Source of the DNA: Candidatus Sedimenticola sp. (ex Thyasira tokunagai)
Lineage (GTDB): Bacteria; Pseudomonadota; Gammaproteobacteria; Chromatiales; Chromatiaceae
Direction of reading: 5' to 3'
Length of the DNA stretch: 64,000 bases
Assembly (NCBI GenBank): GCA_037318855.1
Contig: CP134874.1
Location: 310,598-374,597 of the forward strand
How positions within the stretch are numbered: position 1 is the stretch's first letter; the number at the start of each line of letters is the position of its first letter. The position numbers were made by a program, and so were the translations under genes. The notes under the pieces are model-generated. The model worked only from the letters and a program-made list of their open reading frames with translations. It had not been told where the DNA came from and made no database searches. Shown piece by piece: positions 52,717-61,693 of the stretch.

Positions 52717-53811
52717 ATGGGAAACAGAACCGTCCTTTATGATACGCACTTGGCCATGGGTGCGCGTATCGTACCCTTTGGTGGATGGGATATGCCGCTG
52801 CACTATGGATCCCAGCTGGAGGAGCACCACAGCGTCCGTCGTGACGCCGGTATGTTCGACGTCTGCCACATGATGGTGGTGGATCTCACTGGTGACCGGG
52901 TGGGTGATTTTCTGCAATACCTGCTGGCCAACGATGTCTCACGGCTGAAAGAGCCAGGCAAGGCCCTCTACAGCTGTATGCTCAACACAGAAGGTGGCGT
53001 TATCGACGACCTGATCGTCTACTTTCTTGATGATCAGTGGTATCGCTTGGTGGTAAACGCCGGTACCAGCGAAAAAGATCTGGCCTGGCTGCTGAAGCAG
53101 TCGCCCGTCTTTGATGTGAACGTCAATCCCCGCAGTGACCTGGCTATGATCGCGGTGCAAGGCCCCCACGCCCGGAATAAAGCGCTCTCTCTGCTGCCTC
53201 ATGGGATTCGGGAGTCCTCATCACAGCTCAAACCCTTCTATGCTGCTCATGACGACGGCTGGTTTGTCGGGCGTACCGGCTATACCGGAGAGGATGGTTT
53301 TGAGGTAGTGATGCCCGAGGCGGAGGCTGTCGGCTTCTGGCAGGCGCTTGCAGAGGCCGGAGTCGCTCCTTGTGGCTTGGGCGCCCGGGATACTTTGCGT
53401 CTCGAAGCGGGGATGAATCTCTATGGTTCCGATATGGATGAGAGCATCTCGCCTCTGGAGGCGGGGCTCAACTGGACTATCGCTTGGGAGCCGCCAGAGC
53501 GTGATTTTATCGGGCGCAGCGCCATAGAGCCACGCCGGGGAGATGCGGCCAACCGCAAGTTTGTCGGTCTGATTCTTACCGGACGCGGTGTGCTGCGTGA
53601 TCACCAGAAGATTTTTATTGGTGATGAAGAGGTCGGAGAGATCACATCCGGTGGGTTTGCGCCTACACTAGAGAAATCAATTGCCCTGGCTCGGGTGCGA
53701 GCCGACCTTGGCGAACAGTGTGATGTGGAGATCCGCAATAAGCGGGTACCGGCAAAAGTGGTGAAGCCCACATTTGTCCGAAACGGTGAGGCCATAGTGA
53801 CGGTAGAGTGA
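52717..53811 (+). CDS. gcvT: Glycine cleavage system T protein (aminomethyltransferase)
   Basis: 364 residues from the ATG at 52717, with GGGAG five bases before; same length as E. coli GcvT. It moves the methylene group from GcvH to THF, releasing ammonia. Conserved parts: FGGWDMPLHYGSQLEEHHSVRRDAGMFDV (about 24-52), GYTGEDGFEVVMP (about 185-197), and GLGARDTLRLEAGMNLYG (about 219-236), where the catalytic Asp and folate contacts lie. It is the first gene behind the glycine riboswitch. Confidence 0.97.
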   Translation: MGNRTVLYDTHLAMGARIVPFGGWDMPLHYGSQLEEHHSVRRDAGMFDVCHMMVVDLTGDRVGDFLQYLLANDVSRLKEPGKALYSCMLNTEGGVIDDLIVYFLDDQWYRLVVNAGTSEKDLAWLLKQSPVFDVNVNPRSDLAMIAVQGPHARNKALSLLPHGIRESSSQLKPFYAAHDDGWFVGRTGYTGEDGFEVVMPEAEAVGFWQALAEAGVAPCGLGARDTLRLEAGMNLYGSDMDESISPLEAGLNWTIAWEPPERDFIGRSAIEPRRGDAANRKFVGLILTGRGVLRDHQKIFIGDEEVGEITSGGFAPTLEKSIALARVRADLGEQCDVEIRNKRVPAKVVKPTFVRNGEAIVTVE

Positions 53812-53858
53812 CTAGGCACAACCACTCATCAAACCGTCTTGATGGGGGTAGCTATATT

Positions 53859-53924
53859 TGTAGGAGCGAACTTGTTCGCGGTTGGCTCCGAAGCACACTT
53901 TTCGCGAACAAGTTAGCTCCTGCA
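53859..53924. repeat. GTAGGAGC inverted-repeat (REP-like) copy 6
   Basis: TGTAGGAGCGAACTTGTTCGCG at the left pairs with CGCGAACAAGTTAGCTCCTGCA at the right. The flank ACCCGATTTCCGGATTATTGTGC is shared with copy 1 (after 11932). It lies inside the gcv operon between gcvT and gcvH, where a hairpin could affect relative expression. Confidence 0.85.
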
Positions 53925-53979
53925 CCCGATTTCCGGATTATTGTGCGGGACCATCTACACAGAACAGCGGGGATTTGAA

Positions 53980-54375
53980 ATGAGTAACCTACCAAGTGAT
54001 CTGAAATATGCTAAAAGCCACGAATGGGTACGGGATGAGGGGGACGGCACCGTCACCATCGGTATCACCGATCATGCCCAGGAACAGTTGGGTGACCTGG
54101 TCTTTGTTGAGCTGCCGGAGGCGGGTGACACCGTAACAGCGGGTATTGAGTGCGCCGTGGTTGAGTCTGTGAAAGCGGCCTCCGATATCTACAGTCCGGT
54201 CAGCGGTGAGGTCATTGAGTCCAACAAGGTGCTGGCCGATGCGCCCGAGACTGTGAATGATGACGCTTTCGGTGAGGGTTGGCTGTTTAAAGTCAAACTG
54301 GCCGACGAGGTTGCCCTGGCTGATCTGCTTGATTCAGACAGTTACGGCGAAGTGATGGAAGCGGAAGAGCATTGA
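53980..54375 (+). CDS. gcvH: Glycine cleavage system H protein
   Basis: 131 residues from the ATG at 53980. The lipoyl domain carries the lipoylated lysine K65 within the conserved ESVKAASD segment, flanked by [10 protein letters not shown] and [11 protein letters not shown]. GcvH shuttles the aminomethyl group between P, T and L proteins. It lies 168 bases after gcvT, with a REP-like repeat in between, and 64 bases before gcvPA. Confidence 0.98.
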   Translation: MSNLPSDLKYAKSHEWVRDEGDGTVTIGITDHAQEQLGDLVFVELPEAGDTVTAGIECAVVESVKAASDIYSPVSGEVIESNKVLADAPETVNDDAFGEGWLFKVKLADEVALADLLDSDSYGEVMEAEEH

Positions 54376-54439
54376 GCCTGGATTCCACACTTCACCCAGT
54401 CCAACTGCAGATTCCAGGTTAACCCAGGATTTAATAGTA

Positions 54440-55849
54440 ATGCCATTTATCCCCCACACCGAGGAAGAGGTTAGTGAGATGCTGGAGGCCATTGGTGTCT
54501 CCAGTATTGACGACCTATTCGACGAGATACCTGATGAGCTGCTTCATGGCGGCCTCGAAGCCATACCCAAAGCCCTCTCCGAGATGGAGATCGGCCAGGT
54601 GATGAGTCGGCGTGCGCAGCAGGATGGGGGGGCAATCTGCTTTGTTGGCGCCGGTGCTTACGATCACCATATCCCGGCGGCAGTCTGGCAGTTGGCGAGT
54701 AGAGGCGAGTTCTACAGCGCCTACACCCCCTATCAGGCGGAGGCGAGCCAGGGCACCCTGCAGCTGCTTTATGAGTACCAATCGATGATGGCGGCACTCA
54801 CCGCCATGGATGTCTCCAACGCTTCCCTCTACGATGGCGCATCGGCTTTGGCCGAGGCGGTACTGATGGCGGTGCGGGCCAATCGCAAGTCCAAATCCAA
54901 GCGTATTCTGATGCCGCGAACCGTTCATCCCAGCTATCGCCGGGTGGTTCGCAATATTGTGCACAACCAGGGGATTGAGCTGGTTGAGCTCCCTTTTGAT
55001 AGCGTGGGCGGACATACCGATCCGGCGGTGCTTGAACAGTACAGTGGGGAGGATATCACTGCACTGGTGATACCCCAGCCCAACTTCTTCGGCGTGCTGG
55101 AAGAGGTGGATGTGCTCACCGACTGGGCCCATGCCAACGGGGTGCTGGCTATCGCTGTGGTTAACCCTTTGGTGCTGTCAGTGCTGACACCCCCGGGTGA
55201 ATGGGGTGAAAGTGGTGCTGATATCTGTTGTGGCGAGGGACAGCCGCTGGGGGCGCCTCTCTCTTCAGGCGGCCCCTATTTTGGCTTTCTCTGCTGCAAG
55301 CAGGCCCTTGTACGCCAGATGCCCGGACGTATCATCGGCCGTACCGTCGACCTGGAGGGCAAGGAGGGCTTCAGCCTTACCCTGCAAGCGCGTGAGCAGC
55401 ACATCCGCCGCTCCAAGGCGACCTCCAATATCTGCACCAATCAGGGGTTGATGGTGACCGCCGCCACTATCCATATGGCGCTACTCGGTGGTGAGGGTCT
55501 TGCGCGGGTGGCGGCAGCCGGTCACGCCAATACAGCCACTCTTGTAGAGCGCCTGTCTGTGGTGCCGGGTGTTGTCCCCCTGTTTGACCGCCCTGTTTTC
55601 CATGAGCAGGTAGTGACGCTGCCGGCACCTGCTGCGGGTATATTGCGTTCCCTGTCGGCCCACAACCTCCTTGGCGGGCTCGATCTCTCCCGTGACTACC
55701 CTGAACTGGGCAATGCCATTCTGGTCTGCGCCACAGAGAAGCGTACTGCGGATGAGATAGGGGCTTACGCTGAGAAGCTGGAGCGTGTGGTCAGCCTGCT
55801 GGATGGGCCTAAGTGCAAGCTGGTGCCGAAAGATCCCCAGCTCATATGA
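54440..55849 (+). CDS. gcvPA: Glycine dehydrogenase (decarboxylating) subunit 1
   Basis: 469 residues. It is the N-terminal half of the P-protein as a separate chain, as in Gram-positive and many sulfur-oxidising bacteria; with GcvPB it decarboxylates glycine and loads GcvH. Family motifs: [25 protein letters not shown] at the start, [37 protein letters not shown] (about 72-108), and SGGPYFGFL (about 275-283). It is slightly longer than the typical 440-450 residues. The subunit lacks the PLP lysine, which is in the next gene. Confidence 0.96.
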   Translation: MPFIPHTEEEVSEMLEAIGVSSIDDLFDEIPDELLHGGLEAIPKALSEMEIGQVMSRRAQQDGGAICFVGAGAYDHHIPAAVWQLASRGEFYSAYTPYQAEASQGTLQLLYEYQSMMAALTAMDVSNASLYDGASALAEAVLMAVRANRKSKSKRILMPRTVHPSYRRVVRNIVHNQGIELVELPFDSVGGHTDPAVLEQYSGEDITALVIPQPNFFGVLEEVDVLTDWAHANGVLAIAVVNPLVLSVLTPPGEWGESGADICCGEGQPLGAPLSSGGPYFGFLCCKQALVRQMPGRIIGRTVDLEGKEGFSLTLQAREQHIRRSKATSNICTNQGLMVTAATIHMALLGGEGLARVAAAGHANTATLVERLSVVPGVVPLFDRPVFHEQVVTLPAPAAGILRSLSAHNLLGGLDLSRDYPELGNAILVCATEKRTADEIGAYAEKLERVVSLLDGPKCKLVPKDPQLI

Positions 55850-55872
55850 TCACACTCTCACAGTGCGCTTTC

Positions 55873-55935
55873 TGTAGGAGCGCTTTCTCGAAGCGCGATG
55901 GGCCTTCGATCGCGGTCCGAGAGACCGCTCCTGCA
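55873..55935. repeat. GTAGGAGC inverted-repeat (REP-like) copy 7
   Basis: TGTAGGAGCGCTTTCTCGAAGCGCGATGG at the left, with CGCGGTCCGAGAGACCGCTCCTGCA inverted at the right. It lies between gcvPA and gcvPB, a second repeat inside the gcv operon. Confidence 0.8.
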
Positions 55936-56006
55936 ATGAGCTCAGCTTCCTATGCTGAATAGTTGCATACGATTGAGCTTTGCCACCAACTGACGGAAAA
56001 CCGAAA

Positions 56007-57461
56007 ATGTTGATATTTGAACAGTCCAAATCCGGCCGCAGGCCCACAGCACAGGCTCCAGGTCGGAAGGCTGAACTGAAGGGTATTCCCGATAGGTTCC
56101 GACGTCGTAGTAATGCCGCCCTGCCTGAAGTCTCGGAGATGCAGGCGGTACGCCACTACACCCGGCTGTCACGTAAGAACTTCTCTATCGATACTGAGTT
56201 CTATCCCCTCGGCTCCTGCACCATGAAATACAACCCCCGTGGCTGCAATGAGCAGGCGATGCTGCCGGGCTTTCTTGCCCGCCACCCGGAGGCGCCGGAG
56301 GGTCATAGTCAGGGCTTTATGGCCTGCATGTATGACCTTCAGGAGATATTGAAAGAGGTGACCGGTATGAAGGCGGTCTCTCTCAGCCCTGCCGCAGGTG
56401 CTCAGGGAGAGTTTGCCGGGGTGGCGATGATTCGCGCCTATCACAATGCCAGGGGTGACAACGAGCGTTGTGAAATACTGGTTCCTGATGCCGCTCACGG
56501 CACCAATCCCGCCTCTGCGGTGATGTGTGGCTACAAGGTGCGTGAGATCCCCACCGGGTCGGATGGCGATGTCGATGTTGAGGCGTTGAGCCAGGTGGTG
56601 GGTCCGCAAACGGCGGGCATCATGCTGACCAACCCTTCCACGGTGGGAGTGTTCGACCGTAAGATAGTCGAGATCTCCCGACTGGTACACGATGCGGGTG
56701 GACTGCTCTACTATGACGGCGCCAATCTCAATGCCATCCTCGGTAAGGTACGCCCGGGAGATATGGGCTTTGATGTCATTCACATGAACCTGCACAAAAC
56801 CTTCTCCACCCCTCACGGTGGCGGCGGTCCCGGTGCTGGACCGGTGGGTGTCAGTGAACGTCTGCTCCCCTATCTGCCGGTGCCCATGGTGGCCAGGGAC
56901 GACGACCGCTATAGCTGGCTGACGGAAGAGCAGTGTCCGGAGAGCATCGGTCGTCTCTCCGCTTTTGCCGGCAATGCCGGAATCCTGCTGCGAGCTTATG
57001 TCTACGCCAGAATGCTTGGGCGTGAAGGGATGCCGAGGGTAGCTGAATACTCCACTCTCAACGCCAACTATATGTTGAAGCGGATGCAGGAGGCTGGTTT
57101 TGATGCCGCCTATCCTGAGCGCAGGGCTACCCACGAATTTATCATTACCCTGCGCCGACAGGCAAAAGAGCTGGGGATCAGTACCATGGACTTCGCCAAG
57201 CGTCTGTTGGACTACGGCTTTCATGCACCTACTACCTACTTCCCTCTGCTGGTGCCGGAGTGCCTGCTGATCGAGCCGACGGAGACCGAGGACCGGGAGA
57301 CTCTGGATGGCTTTATCGAGGCGATGAAGGCGATACTTGCGGAGGCGGAAAATGATCCTGAGTTGGTCACCGGCGCCCCTCATACCCTGCCGGTAAAACG
57401 GCTCGACGATGTACGTGCCGCCCGTGAGCTTGACCTCGTGTGGAAGCCGGAGAGTAACTGA
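56007..57461 (+). CDS. gcvPB: Glycine dehydrogenase (decarboxylating) subunit 2
   Basis: 484 residues from the ATG at 56007 (a TTG at 55980 could extend it by nine residues). The PLP lysine is K264 in [21 protein letters not shown]. Other family segments: [21 protein letters not shown] (about 53-73), [21 protein letters not shown], and [16 protein letters not shown]. It forms the heterodimer or heterotetramer with GcvPA. Ends in an ATG overlap with dgkA, so the kinase is probably the last gene of the riboswitch-controlled operon. Confidence 0.97.
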   Translation: MLIFEQSKSGRRPTAQAPGRKAELKGIPDRFRRRSNAALPEVSEMQAVRHYTRLSRKNFSIDTEFYPLGSCTMKYNPRGCNEQAMLPGFLARHPEAPEGHSQGFMACMYDLQEILKEVTGMKAVSLSPAAGAQGEFAGVAMIRAYHNARGDNERCEILVPDAAHGTNPASAVMCGYKVREIPTGSDGDVDVEALSQVVGPQTAGIMLTNPSTVGVFDRKIVEISRLVHDAGGLLYYDGANLNAILGKVRPGDMGFDVIHMNLHKTFSTPHGGGGPGAGPVGVSERLLPYLPVPMVARDDDRYSWLTEEQCPESIGRLSAFAGNAGILLRAYVYARMLGREGMPRVAEYSTLNANYMLKRMQEAGFDAAYPERRATHEFIITLRRQAKELGISTMDFAKRLLDYGFHAPTTYFPLLVPECLLIEPTETEDRETLDGFIEAMKAILAEAENDPELVTGAPHTLPVKRLDDVRAARELDLVWKPESN

Positions 57462-57832
57462 TGGCCGGGCAGAACGCCAAGGGGTTGCAGCGAATTATCA
57501 ACGCCTACGGCTACTCCATGGCCGGTTTCAAGGCCTGCTACAAACATGAGGAAGCGTTCCGTCAGGAGCTCTATGGCCTGGTAGTACTTATCCCTCTGGG
57601 ACTGTGGTTGGGTGAAAGCGGCATCGAACGGGCTCTGCTGGTAGGCAGTCTGCTATTGATTCCCCTGGTGGAACTGCTCAACTCGGCTATCGAGGCAGTG
57701 GTTGACCGTTTTGGTGGCGAGATGCATGAACTCTCTGGCCGCGCCAAGGATATCGGCTCTGCCGCCGTCTTCCTGGTAATAGTATTGGCAGTCGTTGTCT
57801 GGGTGCTGGTTCTCTGGCCCCACTTTTTTTGA
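57461..57832 (+). CDS. dgkA: Diacylglycerol kinase
   Basis: 123 residues, the standard length. The small three-helix membrane kinase recycles diacylglycerol to phosphatidic acid. The catalytic signature LLNSAIEAVVDRFGGEMHELSGRAKDIGSAAVFLVI (about 69-104) is intact, with the family Glu and Lys. The ATG overlaps the gcvPB stop codon by one base, so translation is coupled to the glycine operon, an unusual partner that might only reflect operon extension. Confidence 0.95.
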   Translation: MAGQNAKGLQRIINAYGYSMAGFKACYKHEEAFRQELYGLVVLIPLGLWLGESGIERALLVGSLLLIPLVELLNSAIEAVVDRFGGEMHELSGRAKDIGSAAVFLVIVLAVVVWVLVLWPHFF

Positions 57833-57919
57833 AGAGGTTGTGAGGCCGCTGCAGGGTAACAATTTTCCCACCAAATTAGTGTAAACTCGGCCCTTTCACT
57901 TTTACCTACAGGGGAGAGT

Positions 57920-58852
57920 ATGTCTGCACTGATCTGCGGCTCCATGGCCTTCGATACCATCATGGTCTTTCATGACCATTTCAAAAATCATATTCTCCCT
58001 GAGCAGGTGCATATCCTTAACGTCTCCTTTCTGGTACCGGAGATGCGCCGTGAATATGGAGGTTGCGCCGGTAATATCGCCTACAATCTCAAGCTGCTGG
58101 GTGGTGAAGGGAAACCGATGGCGACCGTTGGCACCGATTTCTCCCCCTATGGCGAATGGATGGATCGGGCGGGCGTAAGTCGCGAGCATATCCACACTAT
58201 CCCGAACAGTTACACCGCCCAGGCCTATATCACCACCGATCAGGATGACAATCAGATCACCGCTTTTCACCCTGGCGCCATGAACAGCGCTCATGATGTG
58301 AAGGTGGATGAGTGTGGCGACTGCACTATCGGCATCGTCTCACCGGACGGTCGCCAGGGAATGATTGATCATGCCGAGCAGTTCCAGTCCAAGGGCATCC
58401 CCTTTATCTTTGATCCCGGTCAAGGTATGCCCATGTTCGATGGCGATAGCCTGACACGGTTTGTTGATCAGGCTACATGGCTCGCCTTTAACGACTACGA
58501 AGCCAAACTGATGGAGGAGCGGACAGGCCTCTCTCCACAGCAGATGGTGGAGCGTGTTGAAGCTGTCATCATTACACGCGGTGGAGAGGGTTCCAGCATC
58601 TACACCCGTGACAGGGTGTATGAAATACCTACGGCGCCAACTACATCCCTGGAAGACCCCACCGGTTGCGGGGATGCCTACCGTGCCGGGCTGCTGTATG
58701 GTCTGATGAACGATCTGGACTGGGAGACAACCGGTCGTATCGCCGCCCTGATGGGGGCGATAAAAATCGAACAGGCCGGCACCCAGAACCATAGCTTTAC
58801 CAGGGAAGCGTTTGATGCTCGTTTCGAAGAGGCATTTGGTTACGCCCTGTAA
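57920..58852 (+). CDS. PfkB-family carbohydrate/nucleoside kinase
   Basis: 310 residues of the ribokinase/adenosine kinase superfamily. The N-terminal ICGSMAFDTIM strand, the substrate segment GGCAGNIAYNLKLLGGEGKPMATVGTDF (about 47-74), and the C-terminal anion-hole motif DPTGCGDAYRAGLLYGL (about 249-265, catalytic Asp at the GD pair) are present. The layout resembles adenosine-kinase-like members common in purple sulfur and methanotrophic bacteria. It lies 87 bases after dgkA with GGGGAGAG before the ATG, so it may have its own promoter. Substrate unproven. Confidence 0.9.
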   Translation: MSALICGSMAFDTIMVFHDHFKNHILPEQVHILNVSFLVPEMRREYGGCAGNIAYNLKLLGGEGKPMATVGTDFSPYGEWMDRAGVSREHIHTIPNSYTAQAYITTDQDDNQITAFHPGAMNSAHDVKVDECGDCTIGIVSPDGRQGMIDHAEQFQSKGIPFIFDPGQGMPMFDGDSLTRFVDQATWLAFNDYEAKLMEERTGLSPQQMVERVEAVIITRGGEGSSIYTRDRVYEIPTAPTTSLEDPTGCGDAYRAGLLYGLMNDLDWETTGRIAALMGAIKIEQAGTQNHSFTREAFDARFEEAFGYAL

Positions 58853-58876
58853 TTGACACAGATTTGAGAGAGAAGC

Positions 58877-59395
58877 ATGAGCGGACATTATGATGAGAGC
58901 GGTTTCGTACCGCTGAATATTGCGGTACTGACTATCTCCGATACTCGTACCGAAGAGACTGATAAGTCGGGTAAGGTACTTAAGGAGGGGGCTGAAGAGG
59001 CAGGTCACAAGGTGGTCGATAAGGTGATCGTCAAGGATGATATTTACCAGATGCGTGCCACCTTCTCGCGCTGGATCGCCGATCCGGAGATCCATGTCAT
59101 TATCAGTACCGGAGGTACCGGTATCACCGGCCGCGACAGTACCCCTGAAGCGGTGGCGCCGCTGATCGAAAAACCGATCGAAGGCTTTGGTGAACTGTTC
59201 CGCGCCATATCAATGGATGAGATCGGTGCCTCGGCGATACAGTCCCGTGCCTTTGCGGGCCTTACCAACCAGACGCTGATCTTCTGTGCCCCCGGCTCCA
59301 CCGGCGCTTGCCGTACCGCCTGGGATAAGATTCTGAAGACCCAGCTGGATCACCGGACCCGCCCCTGCAATTTTGCCCAGATGTTCCGGGCGTAA
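58877..59395 (+). CDS. moaB: Molybdenum cofactor biosynthesis protein B
   Basis: 172 residues of the MoaB/Mog fold. The molybdopterin-binding motif is TGGTGITGRDSTPEAV (about 77-92), preceded by LTISDTRTEETDKSG, a typical MoaB start. It may adenylate molybdopterin, as in organisms that use MoaB in place of Mog. It lies 24 bases after the PfkB kinase gene and 183 bases before moeA, the gap being filled by a long repeat. Confidence 0.94.
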   Translation: MSGHYDESGFVPLNIAVLTISDTRTEETDKSGKVLKEGAEEAGHKVVDKVIVKDDIYQMRATFSRWIADPEIHVIISTGGTGITGRDSTPEAVAPLIEKPIEGFGELFRAISMDEIGASAIQSRAFAGLTNQTLIFCAPGSTGACRTAWDKILKTQLDHRTRPCNFAQMFRA

Positions 59396-59411
59396 AGGCT
59401 TGAGTCGTAGT

Positions 59412-59536
59412 TGTAGGAGCGCCGCCCTCGGCGCGATGGAATCTCGCAGGGCTGTGCAACGTTCATCGCGGCGGGGGCGCCGCTCCTACAGAGATGATGA
59501 TAATTGCGTGGAACAGGAACATAGTGAAGAACCAGT
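59412..59536. repeat. Long dispersed repeat, GTAGGAGC family copy 8 (inverted twin of 45713-45836)
   Basis: 125 bp from TGTAGGAGCGCCGCCCTCGG to GAACATAGTGAAGAACCAGT. Reverse-complemented it differs from 45713-45836 at three places only. It lies between moaB and moeA, within an otherwise compact gene group. Confidence 0.9.
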
Positions 59537-59578
59537 TTTTTGATTGCCGGCCAACATAAAGCAGCAGAGATAAACATT

Positions 59579-60832
59579 ATGAGTGATTGCGGTTGTTCCA
59601 CCATCAATGACAAGACTCAACTAAAGCCTCTTGAAGAGGCGTTGGAGTTGCTTCTTTCTCATGCCCGGGCGGTGTCTGAGGTGGAGCGAGTGGCTACCTC
59701 CGAGGCTCTCGGCCGTGTCCTGGCTGAACCCGTCACCAGCAGGGTTACCATGCCCCCCTGGGATAACAGTGCAATGGATGGCTATGCCATCAATAGCGCT
59801 GATCTGACCGGTGACAAACCGACCTTGCCGATCTCCCAGCGTGTTCCCGCCGGAGCCGCTCCGGAGCCTTTGGTTCCCGGAACCGCCGCCCGAATATTTA
59901 CCGGCGCTCCTGTGCCCGCCAATGCCGATACTGTGGTAATTCAGGAGGTGTGTGAGCAGCAGGGTGAGAGTGTCAGTATCTGCCAGATTCCCACGGCCGG
60001 TGCCAATATCCGCCGTGCTGGAGAGGATGTACAGGAGGGGGACGAGGTGTTGCAGGCGGGCATCCGGCTGGGTCCTCAGCATCTGGGTTTGGCTGCAGCG
60101 GTCGGTGTTGCAGAGCTGCCGGTTCGCCGTCGCCTGAAGGTGGCGCTCTTCTCCTCCGGCGATGAGTTGATCAATCCGGGGCAGCCTCTGGGTCCGGGGC
60201 AGATCTACAACTCCAACGAGTTTACCTTAAAGGGTTTGCTGCAGGCGCTGGGGTGCGAGGTCGTCACTCTGGGTATTGTTGCGGATACTTTCGATGCTAC
60301 CTGCAGCGCCCTTAAAGAGGCCGCTGCCAACGCTGATCTGGTGATGACCTCCGGTGGTGTCTCAGTTGGCGAGGAGGACCATCTCAAGCCGGCGGTCGAG
60401 AAACTCGGCTCGCTGGATATGTGGAAGGTGGCCATCAGACCGGGTAAGCCCTTGGCATTTGGCCATATCGACGGGACGCCTTTTATCGGGACACCGGGAA
60501 ATCCTGTTTCGCTGTTTGTCACCTACTGCCTCTTTGCCCGTCCTTTTATCCTTAAGACACAGGGCGTGGAAGGGGCCGAGCTGGCACCAACACCGATCAT
60601 GGCGAAGGCCGACTTTGATTGGACCAAGCCAGACAAGCGGCGTGAATTTGCTCGCGCCAAGCTGGAGCTGGATGAGCAGGGCGAGGCAAGAATTTCACTC
60701 TATCGCAGCCGTTCTTCCGGGGTGTTGAGTTCGCTGGCGTGGGCCAATGGCTTGGCTATCCTTCCTGAGCAGCAGACCTTCGCCAAAGGCGATCTGGTGC
60801 AGTTTCTATCTTTCAGCGAGTTGTTGTCATGA
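59579..60832 (+). CDS. moeA: Molybdopterin molybdenumtransferase
   Basis: 417 residues from the ATG at 59579; an in-frame earlier start would run into the repeat and lacks a ribosome site. MoeA inserts molybdate into adenylylated molybdopterin. Conserved parts: PPWDNSAMDGYAI (about 56-68), RIFTGAPVPANADTVV, the molybdopterin-binding TSGGVSVGEEDHLKPAVE (about 256-273), and GTPGNPVSLFVTY (about 302-314). It begins with MSDCGCS, a Cys pair not typical of the family. It overlaps moaD by ATGA. Confidence 0.95.
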   Translation: MSDCGCSTINDKTQLKPLEEALELLLSHARAVSEVERVATSEALGRVLAEPVTSRVTMPPWDNSAMDGYAINSADLTGDKPTLPISQRVPAGAAPEPLVPGTAARIFTGAPVPANADTVVIQEVCEQQGESVSICQIPTAGANIRRAGEDVQEGDEVLQAGIRLGPQHLGLAAAVGVAELPVRRRLKVALFSSGDELINPGQPLGPGQIYNSNEFTLKGLLQALGCEVVTLGIVADTFDATCSALKEAAANADLVMTSGGVSVGEEDHLKPAVEKLGSLDMWKVAIRPGKPLAFGHIDGTPFIGTPGNPVSLFVTYCLFARPFILKTQGVEGAELAPTPIMAKADFDWTKPDKRREFARAKLELDEQGEARISLYRSRSSGVLSSLAWANGLAILPEQQTFAKGDLVQFLSFSELLS

Positions 60833-61080
60833 TCAAGGTTCTCTATTTTGCCCGGCTGAAGGAACAACTGGATACCGCCTCTGAAGAGATGGATGCCGAG
60901 GGTGTAGCTGCCTTGGGTGATCTCGTCCAACAACTACAGGGGCGTGGTGGCGTCTGGCAGGAGGCTTTCGGTGACGGTCAGACCGTGATGATGGCCCTCA
61001 ATCAGGAGATGGCCGACGCTACCACCACAGTGGCTGATGGTGACGAGGTTGCTTTCTTTCCTCCCGTTACCGGGGGATGA
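60829..61080 (+). CDS. moaD: Molybdopterin synthase sulfur-carrier subunit
   Basis: 83 residues with the ubiquitin-like fold and the essential C-terminal Gly-Gly (FFPPVTGG), which is thiocarboxylated before donating sulfur to molybdopterin. The N-terminus VLYFARLKEQL is typical. It starts inside the moeA stop codon (ATGA) and its own stop overlaps the moaE start, giving tight translational coupling. Confidence 0.96.
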   Translation: MIKVLYFARLKEQLDTASEEMDAEGVAALGDLVQQLQGRGGVWQEAFGDGQTVMMALNQEMADATTTVADGDEVAFFPPVTGG

Positions 61081-61538
61081 ATATGAACCAGGTCAAAGTC
61101 CAGACTGAAGCCTTCGATATTGCCGCCATCCAGGATGACTTGCGGGCAGAGAATCCAGCCATTGGCGCCATCGTCACCTTTATTGGCCTGATGCGGGATA
61201 TGAACGAGGGGGATGAGGTCGCCACCATGACCCTGGAACACTATCCGGGCATGACCGAGAAGGCGCTGGAGGCGATCGTCAAAGAGGCGGACGAGCGTTG
61301 GGACCTGCTCGGTATCCGTGTTGTCCACCGGGTGGGAGAGCTCACTCCCCTGGATCCCATCGTACTGGTGGCCGCCGCCAGTGCCCACCGTGGCGAGGCG
61401 TTCGATGCCTGCGAGTTTGTGATCGATTACCTGAAAACCCGTGCCCCCTTCTGGAAAAAAGAGAGTACAGCAGACGGAGAACGCTGGGTCGATGCACGTC
61501 ATGGGGACGGTGAGGCGGAGGCGCGTTGGGGTAAGTGA
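61077..61538 (+). CDS. moaE: Molybdopterin synthase catalytic subunit
   Basis: 153 residues. It joins two sulfurs from MoaD to precursor Z to make molybdopterin. The active-site region is seen as GAIVTFIGLMRDMNEGD...LEHYPGMTEKAL (about 30-65), RVVHRVGELTPLDPIVLVAAASAHRGEAFDACEFVIDYLKTRAPFWKKE, containing the catalytic lysines near its end (K120-121 region). Start overlaps the moaD stop; an alternative ATG two codons later is possible. No terminator was identified after it. Confidence 0.96.
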   Translation: MNMNQVKVQTEAFDIAAIQDDLRAENPAIGAIVTFIGLMRDMNEGDEVATMTLEHYPGMTEKALEAIVKEADERWDLLGIRVVHRVGELTPLDPIVLVAAASAHRGEAFDACEFVIDYLKTRAPFWKKESTADGERWVDARHGDGEAEARWGK

Positions 61539-61693
61539 CTGTAGGCACTTTGTTGTACGCTCATTTTTATTGGTATCACACCCTTGTCTTAGGAGATAGA
61601 TTTCCAGGCATATTTCGCTCTGTTGACAACAGTAATCCAAGGGAGTAATAGCTATACCGAGTGGTGAGAGTTTGAGCTAGGAGGGGTAGAGAT

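Noticed and set aside
56169..57383. A 404-codon minus-strand frame inside gcvPB
   Set aside because: It is antisense to the conserved PLP enzyme; long only because of codon bias in a G+C-rich gene.
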